Shown here in pieces: positions 7,082 through 15,124 of a DNA stretch of 24,287 nucleotides. Numbering within the stretch: the stretch's first letter is position 1; each line of letters begins with the position of its first letter. The DNA comes from a virus: positions 1 through 24,287 of IMG/VR virus record IMGVR_UViG_3300021519_000073. One strand, 5' to 3'. The notes beneath the pieces were generated by a model. That model was not told where the DNA came from. It ran no database searches and saw nothing but the letters and a program-made list of their open reading frames with translations. Both the position numbers and the translations under genes were made by a program.

Positions 7082-8266
7082 ATGTATTCCACCACTGCTT
7101 ATCTATATCAACAACGCACTCAAGTACTAGTACTGGAAGTCAGCGACTGTGGACAATACTTCACCGCGAGATATGACCCTGTGTACGCAAAAAGATTAAC
7201 CATTAATCTAGGAGTTGATAATGTACTGTTATTTGCCCTAGTTAACCAAGACGAAAAGCCAGTTAATGTAATCGGCTCAACCTTTGTATTCCGTGTAACC
7301 AACACTTCTGGCACAGTAATGCTACTAGAAGAACCTATGGCAATTCTTAATGCTGTTACCGGGCAAATAAAAGTTACTATTCCAGCAAGTCATACACTAG
7401 AATTACAAGCACAACCAGCATCTTATTCGATTACTATTCAGCGTGGAGATCTTACACAGGCAGTATTTACTAATGCTCAAGCTGGTGCTAGAGCGCCATT
7501 AGATTTAGTAAATTCTGTATTTCCACAATTTGTACCATCATCGCCATTGACCATCCCAACTACTCAGCTAACCAGCCAAGTTAGTAATGACGGAACCAAT
7601 GTTGGTAATTATCCAGGTAGTCCTTATTGGTACGGAGCCGGCGATGGCACCTACTATAATTCAAGATTGAATACCTTGTACTATTCAAGTTTTATTGTAC
7701 CGCGCACTTCCATGACCACAGTTCAAATGGACTTAATTGGATACACTGGCACAATTAAAGCACAGTGGGCAGAAAACTATCAAAGTCTTTGGTATAATAT
7801 TACCGAATCAACTACCTACTATGATGAAACCAGAACGATTCATATGAATATCGAAGGATGGTATCCATTGTTGCGTTTGTGTTTTAATAATAGTGTAATA
7901 TCTTCGCCACAACCACCGGGCATACCTGCTACTGCCTATGCATTTTGTGAAAATGGTATCCTGACTAGTATTGTGGTTAACAATGGCGGCGCAGGATACT
8001 TGGCACCACCAAAAATTAACATTATAGGCGACGGTGCCGGTGCAACAGCCGAAGCAGTTATGAGTGAAACCTATCCACCAGGCCATCCACAAGAAGGAAT
8101 AGGATACGGAACGGTTGCCGCTATTAATGTTATAACTGGCGGGTCCGGATATTGGCCAGTTCCATCCGGCGGAGTAAATCCTTCGGCTTACCCAGTTCCA
8201 CCAGCAAACCAAGGCGCAGTTGTAACCATTACCACCGGGTATGTTGTTAACCTCTTGTATCGTTAA
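7082..8266 (+). CDS. phage structural protein with BppU-like N-terminus and GGxGY repeats
   Basis: The product has 394 residues. Residues about 37-130 (linear order: NVLLFALVNQDEKPVNV, STFVFRVTNTSG, TGQIKVTIPA, SYSITIQRGD) resemble the N-terminal domain of baseplate upper proteins that dock receptor-binding proteins onto the baseplate. A middle beta-rich domain (about 180-270) with many Tyr and Ser residues follows. Residues about 284-360 hold two copies of a repeat of the form ...SIxVxNGGxGYxxPPxI..., with GGAGY at 302-306 and GGSGY at 353-357, common in phage tail and fibre proteins. The late box directly in front fits a virion role. Most likely a baseplate or fibre-linked protein; the exact position in the particle cannot be told. 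Confidence 0.8.
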   Translation: MYSTTAYLYQQRTQVLVLEVSDCGQYFTARYDPVYAKRLTINLGVDNVLLFALVNQDEKPVNVIGSTFVFRVTNTSGTVMLLEEPMAILNAVTGQIKVTIPASHTLELQAQPASYSITIQRGDLTQAVFTNAQAGARAPLDLVNSVFPQFVPSSPLTIPTTQLTSQVSNDGTNVGNYPGSPYWYGAGDGTYYNSRLNTLYYSSFIVPRTSMTTVQMDLIGYTGTIKAQWAENYQSLWYNITESTTYYDETRTIHMNIEGWYPLLRLCFNNSVISSPQPPGIPATAYAFCENGILTSIVVNNGGAGYLAPPKINIIGDGAGATAEAVMSETYPPGHPQEGIGYGTVAAINVITGGSGYWPVPSGGVNPSAYPVPPANQGAVVTITTGYVVNLLYR

Positions 8267-8269
8267 TCG

Positions 8270-8298
8270 TTGATTTTACCAAGGATTTGTGTTATACT
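8270..8298 (+). promoter_or_regulatory. sigma70-type promoter of the primase-helicase operon, leaderless
   Basis: TTGATT (8270-8275), 17 bases, TGT-TATACT (-10 at 8293-8298), then exactly 6 bases to the ATG at 8305. No Shine-Dalgarno site. The -35 match is weaker than in the other three promoters of this type. Confidence 0.72.
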
Positions 8299-8304
8299 TG
8301 TGGT

Positions 8305-9267
8305 ATGATTGATGTAACCTCTTTCTTACCGTCTCGCAAAAAGAACACAAGTTCGGGCTGGATTTCTTTTAATGCCCCTTGCTGTATTCACAATGGGGAG
8401 AATATAGATAAGCGTCAACGAGGCGGCATAAAAACTACACCAGACGGATCATGGTCCTATCATTGTTTTAATTGTGGGTATACTACTAGTTTTATTTTAG
8501 GTCGCAATTTAACATTCAAAGCAAGAAAATTTTTGCAATGGTTAAATGTGCCAGGCGAAGAAATTGAACGCATAAATCTTGAAAGTTTAAAACAAAAATC
8601 AATTACAGGGCTACTTTCTGACCGACAAGAAATAGCAGAGAAATTACAAAATATAGAATTTGAAGGACGCGATCTTCCAACTGACACCCATCTGCTTACC
8701 GAACCAGCTGAAGAATATTTGCGCCAACGCAATATTCTATTGGACTATCCATTTTTATATAAAACAATGCCGCGACCTGGGATTATAATTCCGTTTACAC
8801 ATAATAATCAAGTGGTAGGACATACTACAAGATTTTTAGACAATCGTACTCCTAAGTACATACAAGATATACAACACGGATATGTGTTTGGCACAGATTT
8901 GCAACAGGCCAACTGGCAATATGCTATTGTTTGTGAAGGTGTGTTTGATGCCCTTTGTATCAACGGCCTAGCAGTATTGCATGCAGAAATTAATGATGCT
9001 CAGGTTAAACTGATTCGCAATTTAGGAAAAGAAATAATTGTAGTCCCAGATCAAGACGAAGCAGGTATCAAATTAGTAGACCGTGCGGTAGAATTGGGTT
9101 GGGCGGTAAGTATGCCCGAGTGGCCCGATTGTATTAAAGACATAAATGATGCAGTGATTTATATGGGTAGACTAGGAACTTTGCTAACTATATTAGAAGC
9201 TAAAGAAACTAGTAAAATTAAAATTGAACTAAGGAAGAAACAACTTGTTAAAAGATTACGGGCTTGA
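8305..9267 (+). CDS. gp61: DNA primase, T4 gp61 type
   Basis: The protein has 320 residues from ATG 8305, close to T4 gp61. The N-terminal zinc-binding domain shows C26, C27/H29 and C54/C57 (YHCFNC). The TOPRIM domain has its acidic residues at E211 (VCEGVFDAL) and D249/D251 (VPDQDEAG). Gp61-type primases make short RNA primers for lagging-strand synthesis and form the primosome with gp41. A TTG six codons upstream is in frame but lies inside the -10 region, so ATG 8305 is preferred. The helicase gene overlaps the end of this gene by 23 bases, which keeps the two primosome subunits in one transcript. Confidence 0.93.
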   Translation: MIDVTSFLPSRKKNTSSGWISFNAPCCIHNGENIDKRQRGGIKTTPDGSWSYHCFNCGYTTSFILGRNLTFKARKFLQWLNVPGEEIERINLESLKQKSITGLLSDRQEIAEKLQNIEFEGRDLPTDTHLLTEPAEEYLRQRNILLDYPFLYKTMPRPGIIIPFTHNNQVVGHTTRFLDNRTPKYIQDIQHGYVFGTDLQQANWQYAIVCEGVFDALCINGLAVLHAEINDAQVKLIRNLGKEIIVVPDQDEAGIKLVDRAVELGWAVSMPEWPDCIKDINDAVIYMGRLGTLLTILEAKETSKIKIELRKKQLVKRLRA

Positions 9268-10648
9268 TGTCCAAAAACTATTCTTAGAAATGATGTTGCA
9301 AGACGCAGAGTCGTACGTGCGTGTACAGAACATTTATAATCCAGAAAACTTTGATAGAAGTTTGCGTCCTGCAGCAGAGTTTATTGCCAAGCACAGTAAC
9401 GAATTTAAAACTCTTCCAGCACCTGAACAAATAACAGCCGCAACTGGAATTAAATTAGCCCATGTGCCAGAACTAAACGAAGGGCATTTTGAATGGTTCA
9501 TGAATGAGTTTGAAAGTTTTACTCGCAGGCAGGAACTAGAACGAGCAATTTTAAAATCGGCAGATTTACTAGAAAAGGGCGACTATGACCCAGTAGAAAA
9601 ATTAATCAAAGATGCTGTACAAATTAGTTTGACTAAAGACATGGGCACTGACTATTTTGCAGACCCGCAGGCTCGTATTAACAAATATTTTAATAGTGGC
9701 GGACAAGTTAGTACTGGTTGGCCACAAATGGACAAGATCTTGTATGGTGGATTTAGCCGTGGTGAACTAAACATTTTTGCTGGCGGATCTGGGTCAGGTA
9801 AATCTTTGGTTATGATGAATATTGCATTAAGTTGGATGCAGGCTGGATTATCTGGGGTATATGTTAGTTTAGAACTTAGTGAAGAACTATGTGCCTTGCG
9901 TACTGATGCAATGTTAGCAGGTATGAGTACAAAAGAAATTCGTAAGGATATTAATCAAACTGAACTTAAAGTTAAATTGTTTGGTAAAAAAGCTGGGCAG
10001 TATCGCATTAAAGCATTGCCAGCGCAGAGTAATATTAACGACATCCGTAGTTACATTAAAGAAGTGCAAGTTCAAACAGGCATCAAAGTAGACTTTATTA
10101 TGTGTGACTACTTGGACTTGTTGATGCCAGTTAGTGCCAAGGTTAGTCCTAATGACCTGTTTGTCAAGGACAAGTATGTTTCAGAAGAATTGCGTAACTT
10201 GGCTAAAGAACTTAATGTATTATTTGTAACAGCCAGTCAGTTGAATCGTAGTGCTGTAGAAGAAATTGAATTTGACCATAGTCATATCAGTGGTGGTATT
10301 AGTAAGATTAATACCGCGGATAATGTGTTCGGTATCTTTACAAGTCGTGCTATGCGTGAGCGTGGCAAGTACCAAATTCAATGCATGAAATCGCGTAGTA
10401 GTACTGGAGTAGGACAAAAAATTGATCTAGACTATAATATCGAGACCATGCGTATTACTGACCCAGGTGAAGAAGCCTCGCCAGTAAATTCATTTAAAAA
10501 GTCCAATATTTACGAAAGTATTAAAACACAAAGTCGTGTAAATTCTGGCGAAGCGGTAGAAGCAGCCGCAGATGAAGTTGGTAAAATTACAGCAGATGTA
10601 CAAAGTAGTAAATTAAAGGCATTATTAGGACAAATTAAGCAGAATTAG
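9245..10648 (+). CDS. gp41: replicative DNA helicase, T4 gp41 (DnaB-like) type
   Basis: The protein has 467 residues against 475 in T4 gp41. The RecA-type core carries Walker A GGSGSGKS (180-187), Walker B VDFIMCDYLDLL (282-293) and the FVTASQLNRSA segment (327-337) typical of DnaB-family motif 3/4. The N-terminal helical domain (about 1-130) should mediate hexamer and primase contacts. I choose TTG 9245 because an AAGGAAG Shine-Dalgarno site lies about 6-12 bases upstream and the N-terminal residues line up with T4 gp41; the next ATG (9290) would cut into this domain. The hexamer moves 5' to 3' on the lagging strand ahead of the polymerase. Confidence 0.93.
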   Translation: MLKDYGLDVQKLFLEMMLQDAESYVRVQNIYNPENFDRSLRPAAEFIAKHSNEFKTLPAPEQITAATGIKLAHVPELNEGHFEWFMNEFESFTRRQELERAILKSADLLEKGDYDPVEKLIKDAVQISLTKDMGTDYFADPQARINKYFNSGGQVSTGWPQMDKILYGGFSRGELNIFAGGSGSGKSLVMMNIALSWMQAGLSGVYVSLELSEELCALRTDAMLAGMSTKEIRKDINQTELKVKLFGKKAGQYRIKALPAQSNINDIRSYIKEVQVQTGIKVDFIMCDYLDLLMPVSAKVSPNDLFVKDKYVSEELRNLAKELNVLFVTASQLNRSAVEEIEFDHSHISGGISKINTADNVFGIFTSRAMRERGKYQIQCMKSRSSTGVGQKIDLDYNIETMRITDPGEEASPVNSFKKSNIYESIKTQSRVNSGEAVEAAADEVGKITADVQSSKLKALLGQIKQN

Positions 10649-10674
10649 AAAGCAGAGCCCTTACACTAAAAAGT

Positions 10675-10682
10675 AATAAATA
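10675..10682 (+). promoter_or_regulatory. late promoter box upstream of gene 10704
   Basis: AATAAATA lies 21 bases before the ATG at 10704, with an AAAAGG Shine-Dalgarno site in between. Unlike other late leaders here, no clear stem-loop follows. Confidence 0.55.
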
Positions 10683-10703
10683 ATAAAAAGGTTCTCGCTC
10701 AAA

Positions 10704-10952
10704 ATGCAAAAGAAAACTCGTAGTATTCTAGAAGAATTAGAAAATTTATACACGGAACACGATAATCGTCATATTATTGAAAATCGTGCTAATAATATTA
10801 TCACCAGTGCTATACGCTTACTTGAGCAAATTGATACAGCCTATAGCCCAGAGCAAGCAGAGAACCTTACACGCAAATTAATCAATGCCATTAAACTTCG
10901 CGATCCAGGCAAGTTTACTCGCACCGTAAGGAAAACTGATGCAAATTCATGA
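10704..10952 (+). CDS. small conserved-looking hypothetical protein, 82 aa
   Basis: The 82-residue product is helical and charged, with no membrane segment. It starts with KKTRSILEELENLY, carries an ENRANNIITSAIRLLEQI helix and ends in a LRDPGKFTRTVRK segment. I recall similar short proteins next to structural genes in aquatic T4-like phages, with no known function. It has a late box and a weak Shine-Dalgarno site, and overlaps the next gene by 14 bases, so it is probably the first gene of a late operon running to 13963. Confidence 0.75.
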   Translation: MQKKTRSILEELENLYTEHDNRHIIENRANNIITSAIRLLEQIDTAYSPEQAENLTRKLINAIKLRDPGKFTRTVRKTDANS

Positions 10953-12123
10953 AATAACTAAACTTCAAAATCAATTAGATGAAGGAATACTTAGTGGCCT
11001 TAAAAGTGCGGTTTCGACTGCAAAAACTGGTGTTGGCAAAATTGCCAAAGCTGCAGGACCAATGGCTAAAAAAATTGCTGGCAAAACAGCAGATGCACTT
11101 GAGTTATCTACAGTGGCTCCTGGATTGATGGGAGGCTATGGGGTTAGAGATGCTATGGCAGCACACAAGGCTGGAAATTTATGGTCTCCGGGCGGAATTG
11201 CTACTGCTCGCAAGGCACGCCTGCAAAAAGATGCAGATGCAAATTTAGCAATTTTAGCCAAGCGAGGTATTACCCCAACTTCGTATAAAGAAAAGCAAGA
11301 CGCAGAAAAAGCAACGCAACAGGCACAAACTGATCCTAATTTAGTTGGCATACGGTCTAAATTAGACCGACGATTTCCGCAAGAGTTTGAGGTTGGCCCA
11401 CCACCTGGCGGCACCGCTGAAAAACCAGAACCAACTGCCAGTCCAGGAAAAGAATTAAAAGTAGAACTACCAAGAGGTCCAGGGCAAACAGTATCATCAT
11501 ACGCTATTAAAACAGCTACTGGGTGGAAAACTGAAGAAGGAAAACCAATCACCAACCCCGATAGTATTGCATTCCTCAATAAAAGCATTGACAAAGAGTA
11601 CAAAGTTGCCCCAAATCTTCGCGAGGCTCCGGAGGATGTTGGAGGATTTAGTGCTGGCGGAATTGCATTACCCCCAGGAGCAAAAACTGCCGGACCAAAA
11701 AAACTTCCACTTCAATTTGATACCGTTAATGGGTGGATTGCTCGTGCAATTCCAGATTATAGTTTAATTAAAAATGATGCCAAAACACAAGCGGCTCTTA
11801 AAAATCAGTTTACTAAAATAGCTGCTGCCAAAAATAATGCCGCCGCCGCTACAAAATTATTTGATCAATATGTACTAATAATGCAAACAGCAATTTCTAA
11901 AGCAAAATTAGCCAGTAACGATACTCAATCAAACCCAACTAATACAACTAATTCAACTGGCTCTGATATGTCTCAATGGCGTGGCCGATCATTATCTGAC
12001 CTTCAACGAGATCCTAAATTTATAAAATTTATGGGCGACCGCGGTATTGGGTTAAATGAAGATGCTACTAAGTTTGATCGGCTAGAAGAAAAATTAAATC
12101 AACTGTTAGCCGAGAAATATTAA
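10939..12123 (+). CDS. possible head-packaged protein with protease-type N-terminal signal, 394 aa
   Basis: No family recognised. The first 15 residues end in QLDE, then GILSGLKS follows; L-x-E before a small residue is the kind of site cut by T4 gp21 prohead protease, which removes N-terminal capsid-targeting peptides from internal head proteins. The following about 40 residues (16-55) are rich in Ala, Gly, Lys and hydrophobics and could form a basic amphipathic helix. The middle (about 120-250) is rich in Pro, Gly, Thr and Lys and probably disordered; the C-terminus (about 345-394) is helical. The ATG is preceded by AAGGA. The gene overlaps the previous one by 14 bases and is one base from the next. 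Head packaging is inference. Confidence 0.7.
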   Translation: MQIHEITKLQNQLDEGILSGLKSAVSTAKTGVGKIAKAAGPMAKKIAGKTADALELSTVAPGLMGGYGVRDAMAAHKAGNLWSPGGIATARKARLQKDADANLAILAKRGITPTSYKEKQDAEKATQQAQTDPNLVGIRSKLDRRFPQEFEVGPPPGGTAEKPEPTASPGKELKVELPRGPGQTVSSYAIKTATGWKTEEGKPITNPDSIAFLNKSIDKEYKVAPNLREAPEDVGGFSAGGIALPPGAKTAGPKKLPLQFDTVNGWIARAIPDYSLIKNDAKTQAALKNQFTKIAAAKNNAAAATKLFDQYVLIMQTAISKAKLASNDTQSNPTNTTNSTGSDMSQWRGRSLSDLQRDPKFIKFMGDRGIGLNEDATKFDRLEEKLNQLLAEKY

Positions 12124-12124
12124 T

Positions 12125-13963
12125 ATGATACTTAAAGAAGGTGGTAATGTTTTTAAAAATAACGATGGGCAGGCAGTAACCCAGCGTATTAACCAAACGG
12201 ATGTTAAACCTACATTAAACTGGCTTGAGCAAATACTCAATCTTGATTTACAAAATAATACCCTAGGCTCAACTGGCCTTAAACCTACATCGGGCGACCT
12301 TGATGTAGCGGTTGATATCAGTCAAATTAGTCCGGATCAACTAGTAGCCGAGCTTACTCAATGGTGCAATAGCCATCAACTAAAGGCACAAGAGTATATT
12401 AAAAAAGGCGGCGGACAGATACATTTTAAAACACCTATTACCGGTAATCCTGATAAAGGATATGTGCAGACAGATTTTATGTTTATGAAAAACCTAGGTG
12501 TAGGCAAATTCTTTTTAGCAGCTCCTGCAAATTCAGAATATTCAGGACGCGATCGTCATATTATGTTTAACAGCATTGCCAAACCACTTGGTTACAAAAT
12601 AGTACCTCGTGAAGGATTGGTTAGTCGTGCTGATAATTCTGTTGTTGAAACAGACCCAGATAAAATTGCTAAAATATTGTTAGGCAAATCTGCTACCAAA
12701 GAAGATTTATACAGTGTAGAAACAATGGTGCAGGCCTTGCAAAATGATGCACAGCGTGATGCAAAACTTGCTGATGCTAGGGCATTCTTTTCTAAAGAAG
12801 GTGTTCCGTTTTTTGAAACTCGTGGTGAAAGCGACACTAACTTTCTAGCTAGATTGCGTGACCGCATTGTCAATCAAGGTATGGTACAACTGGTAGAAAG
12901 CACCGAAGCCCGCATTCCACACATTGAAGATTTAGTTTTTGACAAGGGATCTCGTGGTATAGCTGATGCGATCGCTATCATTCAGCATGCCGCTGAAAAT
13001 ACCGCAAAGACTACCACTGTTAAATGGGATGGCAAACCAGCAATTATCTGGGGTCGTAAACCTGATGGTACTTTTGTACTCACTGATAAGTCAGGATTTC
13101 ATGCCAAAGGTTACGATGGCCTGGCCACAAGCCCGGTTGAAATAGCTAATATTATGACTAAGCGTGGTGGCGAGCGTGGTGAACTTATTGGTATCTATGA
13201 AAAATTATTTCCAATGTTAGCGGCCGCTACCCCGGAAGATTTCACAGGATATGTCAAAGGCGACTTGTTGTACATTAATCAACCACCAGAAGTAACTGGT
13301 GCATTTGTATTCAAGCCTAACACTATTGAATATAAAATTCCAGCGGCCAGTGCATTGGGTCAGCGTATTGGGCAAAGTGAAGTAGGTATTGCGGTACACA
13401 CACGCATACCAGATCAAGGATCAGCAGAACAACCAATTGGTAATGAAAAATTTAATCCAGTACCGGGACTTTTATTAATTGAACCATCTGTAAAAGATAT
13501 TAAAAATATTGCTCCTGAAAACAAATTAATTCGTCAGATTAAACAACTTAATGCCGCCAAAGGCAAGGACATTGATCACTTGTTTAATCCAGCAGAATTA
13601 AGAGCCGCACAGGTTACTGACCTACCAGCATTATGTAAACAATATATCAACAGCAGAATTGATACTAATTTTGAAAACTTATTACCAGCATTTGGTGACT
13701 GGTTAAAAAACAAAGTTACTCCCCGCAAATATAACAACATCGTAGAATATCTACAAAGTCCAAGGTCAAACCTAGATGGTATGTCTGCGGCATTTACGGC
13801 GTTTTTAGGCTTACATGATCTTAAGATGAACACCCTACATCAACTTGACCTACAACAACCAGGGCAAGAAGGCTGGGTACTTGCCACTGATGCAGGCCGT
13901 GCTAAATTAGTTAATCGATTTGGGTTTAGTGCCCAAAATCGTGCTCAAAATACACCAAAATAA
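12125..13963 (+). CDS. two-domain protein: polymerase-beta-type nucleotidyltransferase plus ligase-like KxDG domain
   Basis: The product has 612 residues. Residues about 45-160 carry a polymerase-beta nucleotidyltransferase signature: GS at 48-49, then SGDLDVAVD with D58 and D60, and a third aspartate D117 in VQTDFMF. From about 262 a second region begins with HIEDLVFD and holds TTVKWDGKPAIIWG, where K300-W301-D302-G303 fits motif I of the DNA/RNA ligase and capping-enzyme superfamily; YVKGDLLY (377-383) and FVFKPN (395-399) sit where motifs III and IV would be. The second region resembles a domain family of unknown function common in T4-like aquatic phages. Reaction unknown: nucleic-acid end repair or protein/RNA nucleotidylation are options. 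The N-terminus MILKEGG could also be a prohead protease site. Confidence 0.75.
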   Translation: MILKEGGNVFKNNDGQAVTQRINQTDVKPTLNWLEQILNLDLQNNTLGSTGLKPTSGDLDVAVDISQISPDQLVAELTQWCNSHQLKAQEYIKKGGGQIHFKTPITGNPDKGYVQTDFMFMKNLGVGKFFLAAPANSEYSGRDRHIMFNSIAKPLGYKIVPREGLVSRADNSVVETDPDKIAKILLGKSATKEDLYSVETMVQALQNDAQRDAKLADARAFFSKEGVPFFETRGESDTNFLARLRDRIVNQGMVQLVESTEARIPHIEDLVFDKGSRGIADAIAIIQHAAENTAKTTTVKWDGKPAIIWGRKPDGTFVLTDKSGFHAKGYDGLATSPVEIANIMTKRGGERGELIGIYEKLFPMLAAATPEDFTGYVKGDLLYINQPPEVTGAFVFKPNTIEYKIPAASALGQRIGQSEVGIAVHTRIPDQGSAEQPIGNEKFNPVPGLLLIEPSVKDIKNIAPENKLIRQIKQLNAAKGKDIDHLFNPAELRAAQVTDLPALCKQYINSRIDTNFENLLPAFGDWLKNKVTPRKYNNIVEYLQSPRSNLDGMSAAFTAFLGLHDLKMNTLHQLDLQQPGQEGWVLATDAGRAKLVNRFGFSAQNRAQNTPK

Positions 13964-13992
13964 TATCAAGATTCTCCATTTTTTCCAATTCG

Positions 13993-14000
13993 GCTAAATA
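13993..14000 (+). promoter_or_regulatory. late promoter box of the first tandem paralogue
   Basis: GCTAAATA, a T4-type late box, ends 6 bases before a stem-loop (14007-14019). The gene starts at 14042 after an AGGAG Shine-Dalgarno site at 14028-14032. Confidence 0.75.
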
Positions 14001-14006
14001 TTAGTA

Positions 14007-14019
14007 GGACCTCGAGTCC
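14007..14019 (+). promoter_or_regulatory. predicted 5'-terminal mRNA hairpin, paralogue 1
   Basis: GGAC (14007-14010) pairs with GTCC (14016-14019) around the loop CTCGA. It starts where a late transcript should begin. The homologous leader of the second paralogue has GGGC/GCCC, so one base pair has changed on both sides. Confidence 0.6.
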
Positions 14020-14041
14020 ACATATATAGGAGATTTAAATC

Positions 14042-14482
14042 ATGGCTTCAATTCCATTAGTATCAGGTGGTTCACAACCAGTATTCGCTATTGACACACT
14101 CAATGGCCCACAGTTAGCTGCAAACGTAACATACGCACCAGCTGGCACACCAACAAACTTCGCAGGCCCAGCTTACGATTTCTTCGGTGTAGATTTAGGT
14201 GCTGATCCTTCAGCTCAAGCAGGCGTTAATGGTGCATTGCAAACAATTTTGCAAACAATCCAGCAAACTTGTACAGTTGCTATCTATCAAGTTGCAGCTA
14301 CAGGTAACGCAACAAACTTGAGTTTGGCTATCTACCCACTTGGTGCATATGACGCAACAACATTACAAGCTACTATCCGCTCATTAGGTTCTAATGTTGC
14401 CGGTACAGGCTACAGTGTTGCGGCTGCAAATGTAACTAACGTTGGTTTCCGTTTAGCTACAACAGCTACATCAGCAAGTTAA
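14042..14482 (+). CDS. tandem paralogue 1, probable abundant virion (decoration-like) protein, 146 aa
   Basis: The 146-residue product is rich in Ala, Thr, Gly and Val, nearly free of Lys and Arg, and looks all-beta. It shares its first 44 residues exactly with the next gene, and a 22-residue block (QAGVNGALQTILQTIQQTCTVA in two parts, about 59-80) is also the same. The gene stands alone with its own late promoter, 5' hairpin, good Shine-Dalgarno site and terminator, which suggests high late expression. A small capsid decoration or tail-surface protein is the likeliest role, but I know no named family and no catalytic motif is present. Confidence 0.78.
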   Translation: MASIPLVSGGSQPVFAIDTLNGPQLAANVTYAPAGTPTNFAGPAYDFFGVDLGADPSAQAGVNGALQTILQTIQQTCTVAIYQVAATGNATNLSLAIYPLGAYDATTLQATIRSLGSNVAGTGYSVAAANVTNVGFRLATTATSAS

Positions 14483-14502
14483 TTTTAAAGTTTACTTTAA
14501 AA
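14483..14502 (+). repeat. AT palindrome after paralogue 1
   Basis: TTTTAAAG and CTTTAAAA (8 bp) flank the loop TTTA directly after the stop codon. Nearly the same palindrome follows paralogue 2 at 15043-15062, so the duplicated unit includes the 3' flank. Possibly an mRNA 3'-end element. Confidence 0.6.
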
Positions 14503-14507
14503 ACACT

Positions 14508-14530
14508 AAACCCGCTTAGGCGGGTTTTTT
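14508..14530 (+). terminator. intrinsic terminator after paralogue 1
   Basis: AAACCCGC (14508-14515) pairs with GCGGGTTT (14520-14527 region) around a TTAG loop and runs into a T tract ending at 14530. Confidence 0.9.
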
Positions 14531-14538
14531 GTTATTGC

Positions 14539-14546
14539 ACTAAATA
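14539..14546 (+). promoter_or_regulatory. late promoter box of the second tandem paralogue
   Basis: ACTAAATA lies just after the terminator of paralogue 1 and ends 6 bases before a stem-loop (14553-14565). AGGAG at 14572-14576 precedes the ATG at 14584. Confidence 0.75.
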
Positions 14547-14552
14547 ACAGTA

Positions 14553-14565
14553 GGGCCTCGTGCCC
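14553..14565 (+). promoter_or_regulatory. predicted 5'-terminal mRNA hairpin, paralogue 2
   Basis: GGGC (14553-14556) pairs with GCCC (14562-14565) around the loop CTCGT. Compared with the GGAC/GTCC stem of paralogue 1 this is a compensatory A-U to G-C change. Confidence 0.6.
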
Positions 14566-14583
14566 ACATAAAGGAGAATTAAA

Positions 14584-15042
14584 ATGGCTTCAATTCCATT
14601 AGTATCAGGCGGTTCACAACCGGTATTTGCGATCGATACATTAAACGGTCCACAACTAGCTGCAAACGTAACATACGCACCAGCTGGCACACCAACAAAC
14701 TTTGCTGGACCAGCATTGGACTTTTTTGGTGTTGGCTTTGCTGCTGATCCAAGCGATCAAGCAGGTGTTAACGGTGCATTACAAACAATTTTGCAAACTA
14801 TTCAGCAAACTTGTACAGTAGCGTTTTATCAAGTTGATGCTACAACTGACGCAGTAAACATGAGTGTTGCTACATACCCAGTTGGTGCCTTTGGTGGCAA
14901 TGCTACGGTATCAGCAGCTACATTTGAAGCAGTTATCGTATCATGCGGTTCAAATGTTGCTGGCACAGGCTTTGATGCAACTACAGCTTCGGTAACAGAT
15001 GTTGGTTTCCGTTTGGCTACTTCGGCAACCGATCCAAGCTAA
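14584..15042 (+). CDS. tandem paralogue 2, probable abundant virion (decoration-like) protein, 152 aa
   Basis: The 152-residue product is the duplicate of the gene at 14042, with identical residues 1-44 and a diverged C-terminal half that contains a few extra residues (GGNATVSAATF region). It is more acidic than copy 1 at several places. Codons have drifted where the proteins are identical, except in a 46-base block (14657-14702 against 14115-14160) that is the same at every base. It has its own late promoter, hairpin leader, Shine-Dalgarno site and terminator. The two could form mixed assemblies or differ in surface exposure; role inferred only from expression signals and composition. Confidence 0.78.
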   Translation: MASIPLVSGGSQPVFAIDTLNGPQLAANVTYAPAGTPTNFAGPALDFFGVGFAADPSDQAGVNGALQTILQTIQQTCTVAFYQVDATTDAVNMSVATYPVGAFGGNATVSAATFEAVIVSCGSNVAGTGFDATTASVTDVGFRLATSATDPS

Positions 15043-15062
15043 TTTTAAAGTTTATTTTAAAA
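15043..15062 (+). repeat. AT palindrome after paralogue 2
   Basis: TTTTAAA (15043-15049) pairs with TTTAAAA (15056-15062). It matches the palindrome after paralogue 1 except for one base. Confidence 0.6.
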
Positions 15063-15069
15063 TGTCAAG

Positions 15070-15092
15070 AAGGCACCGCGAGGTGCTTTTTT
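15070..15092 (+). terminator. intrinsic terminator after paralogue 2
   Basis: GCACC (15073-15077) pairs with GGTGC (15082-15086) around a GCGA (GNRA-type) tetraloop, followed by six T (15087-15092). Confidence 0.88.
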
Positions 15093-15111
15093 GTTGACTG
15101 TAATTTATAGA

Positions 15112-15119
15112 CATAAATA
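15112..15119 (+). promoter_or_regulatory. late promoter box of gene 15181
   Basis: CATAAATA ends 5 bases before a GTAGC/GCTAC stem-loop at 15125-15138. The leader then runs about 40 bases, rich in CA, to an AAAGGAG Shine-Dalgarno site at 15166-15172. Confidence 0.72.
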
Positions 15120-15124
15120 TTCTA

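Noticed and set aside
11136-11603. Long minus-strand open frame opposite the 10939 gene
   Set aside because: It lies fully inside a plus-strand gene with good start signals, and has no promoter, Shine-Dalgarno site or recognisable motif.
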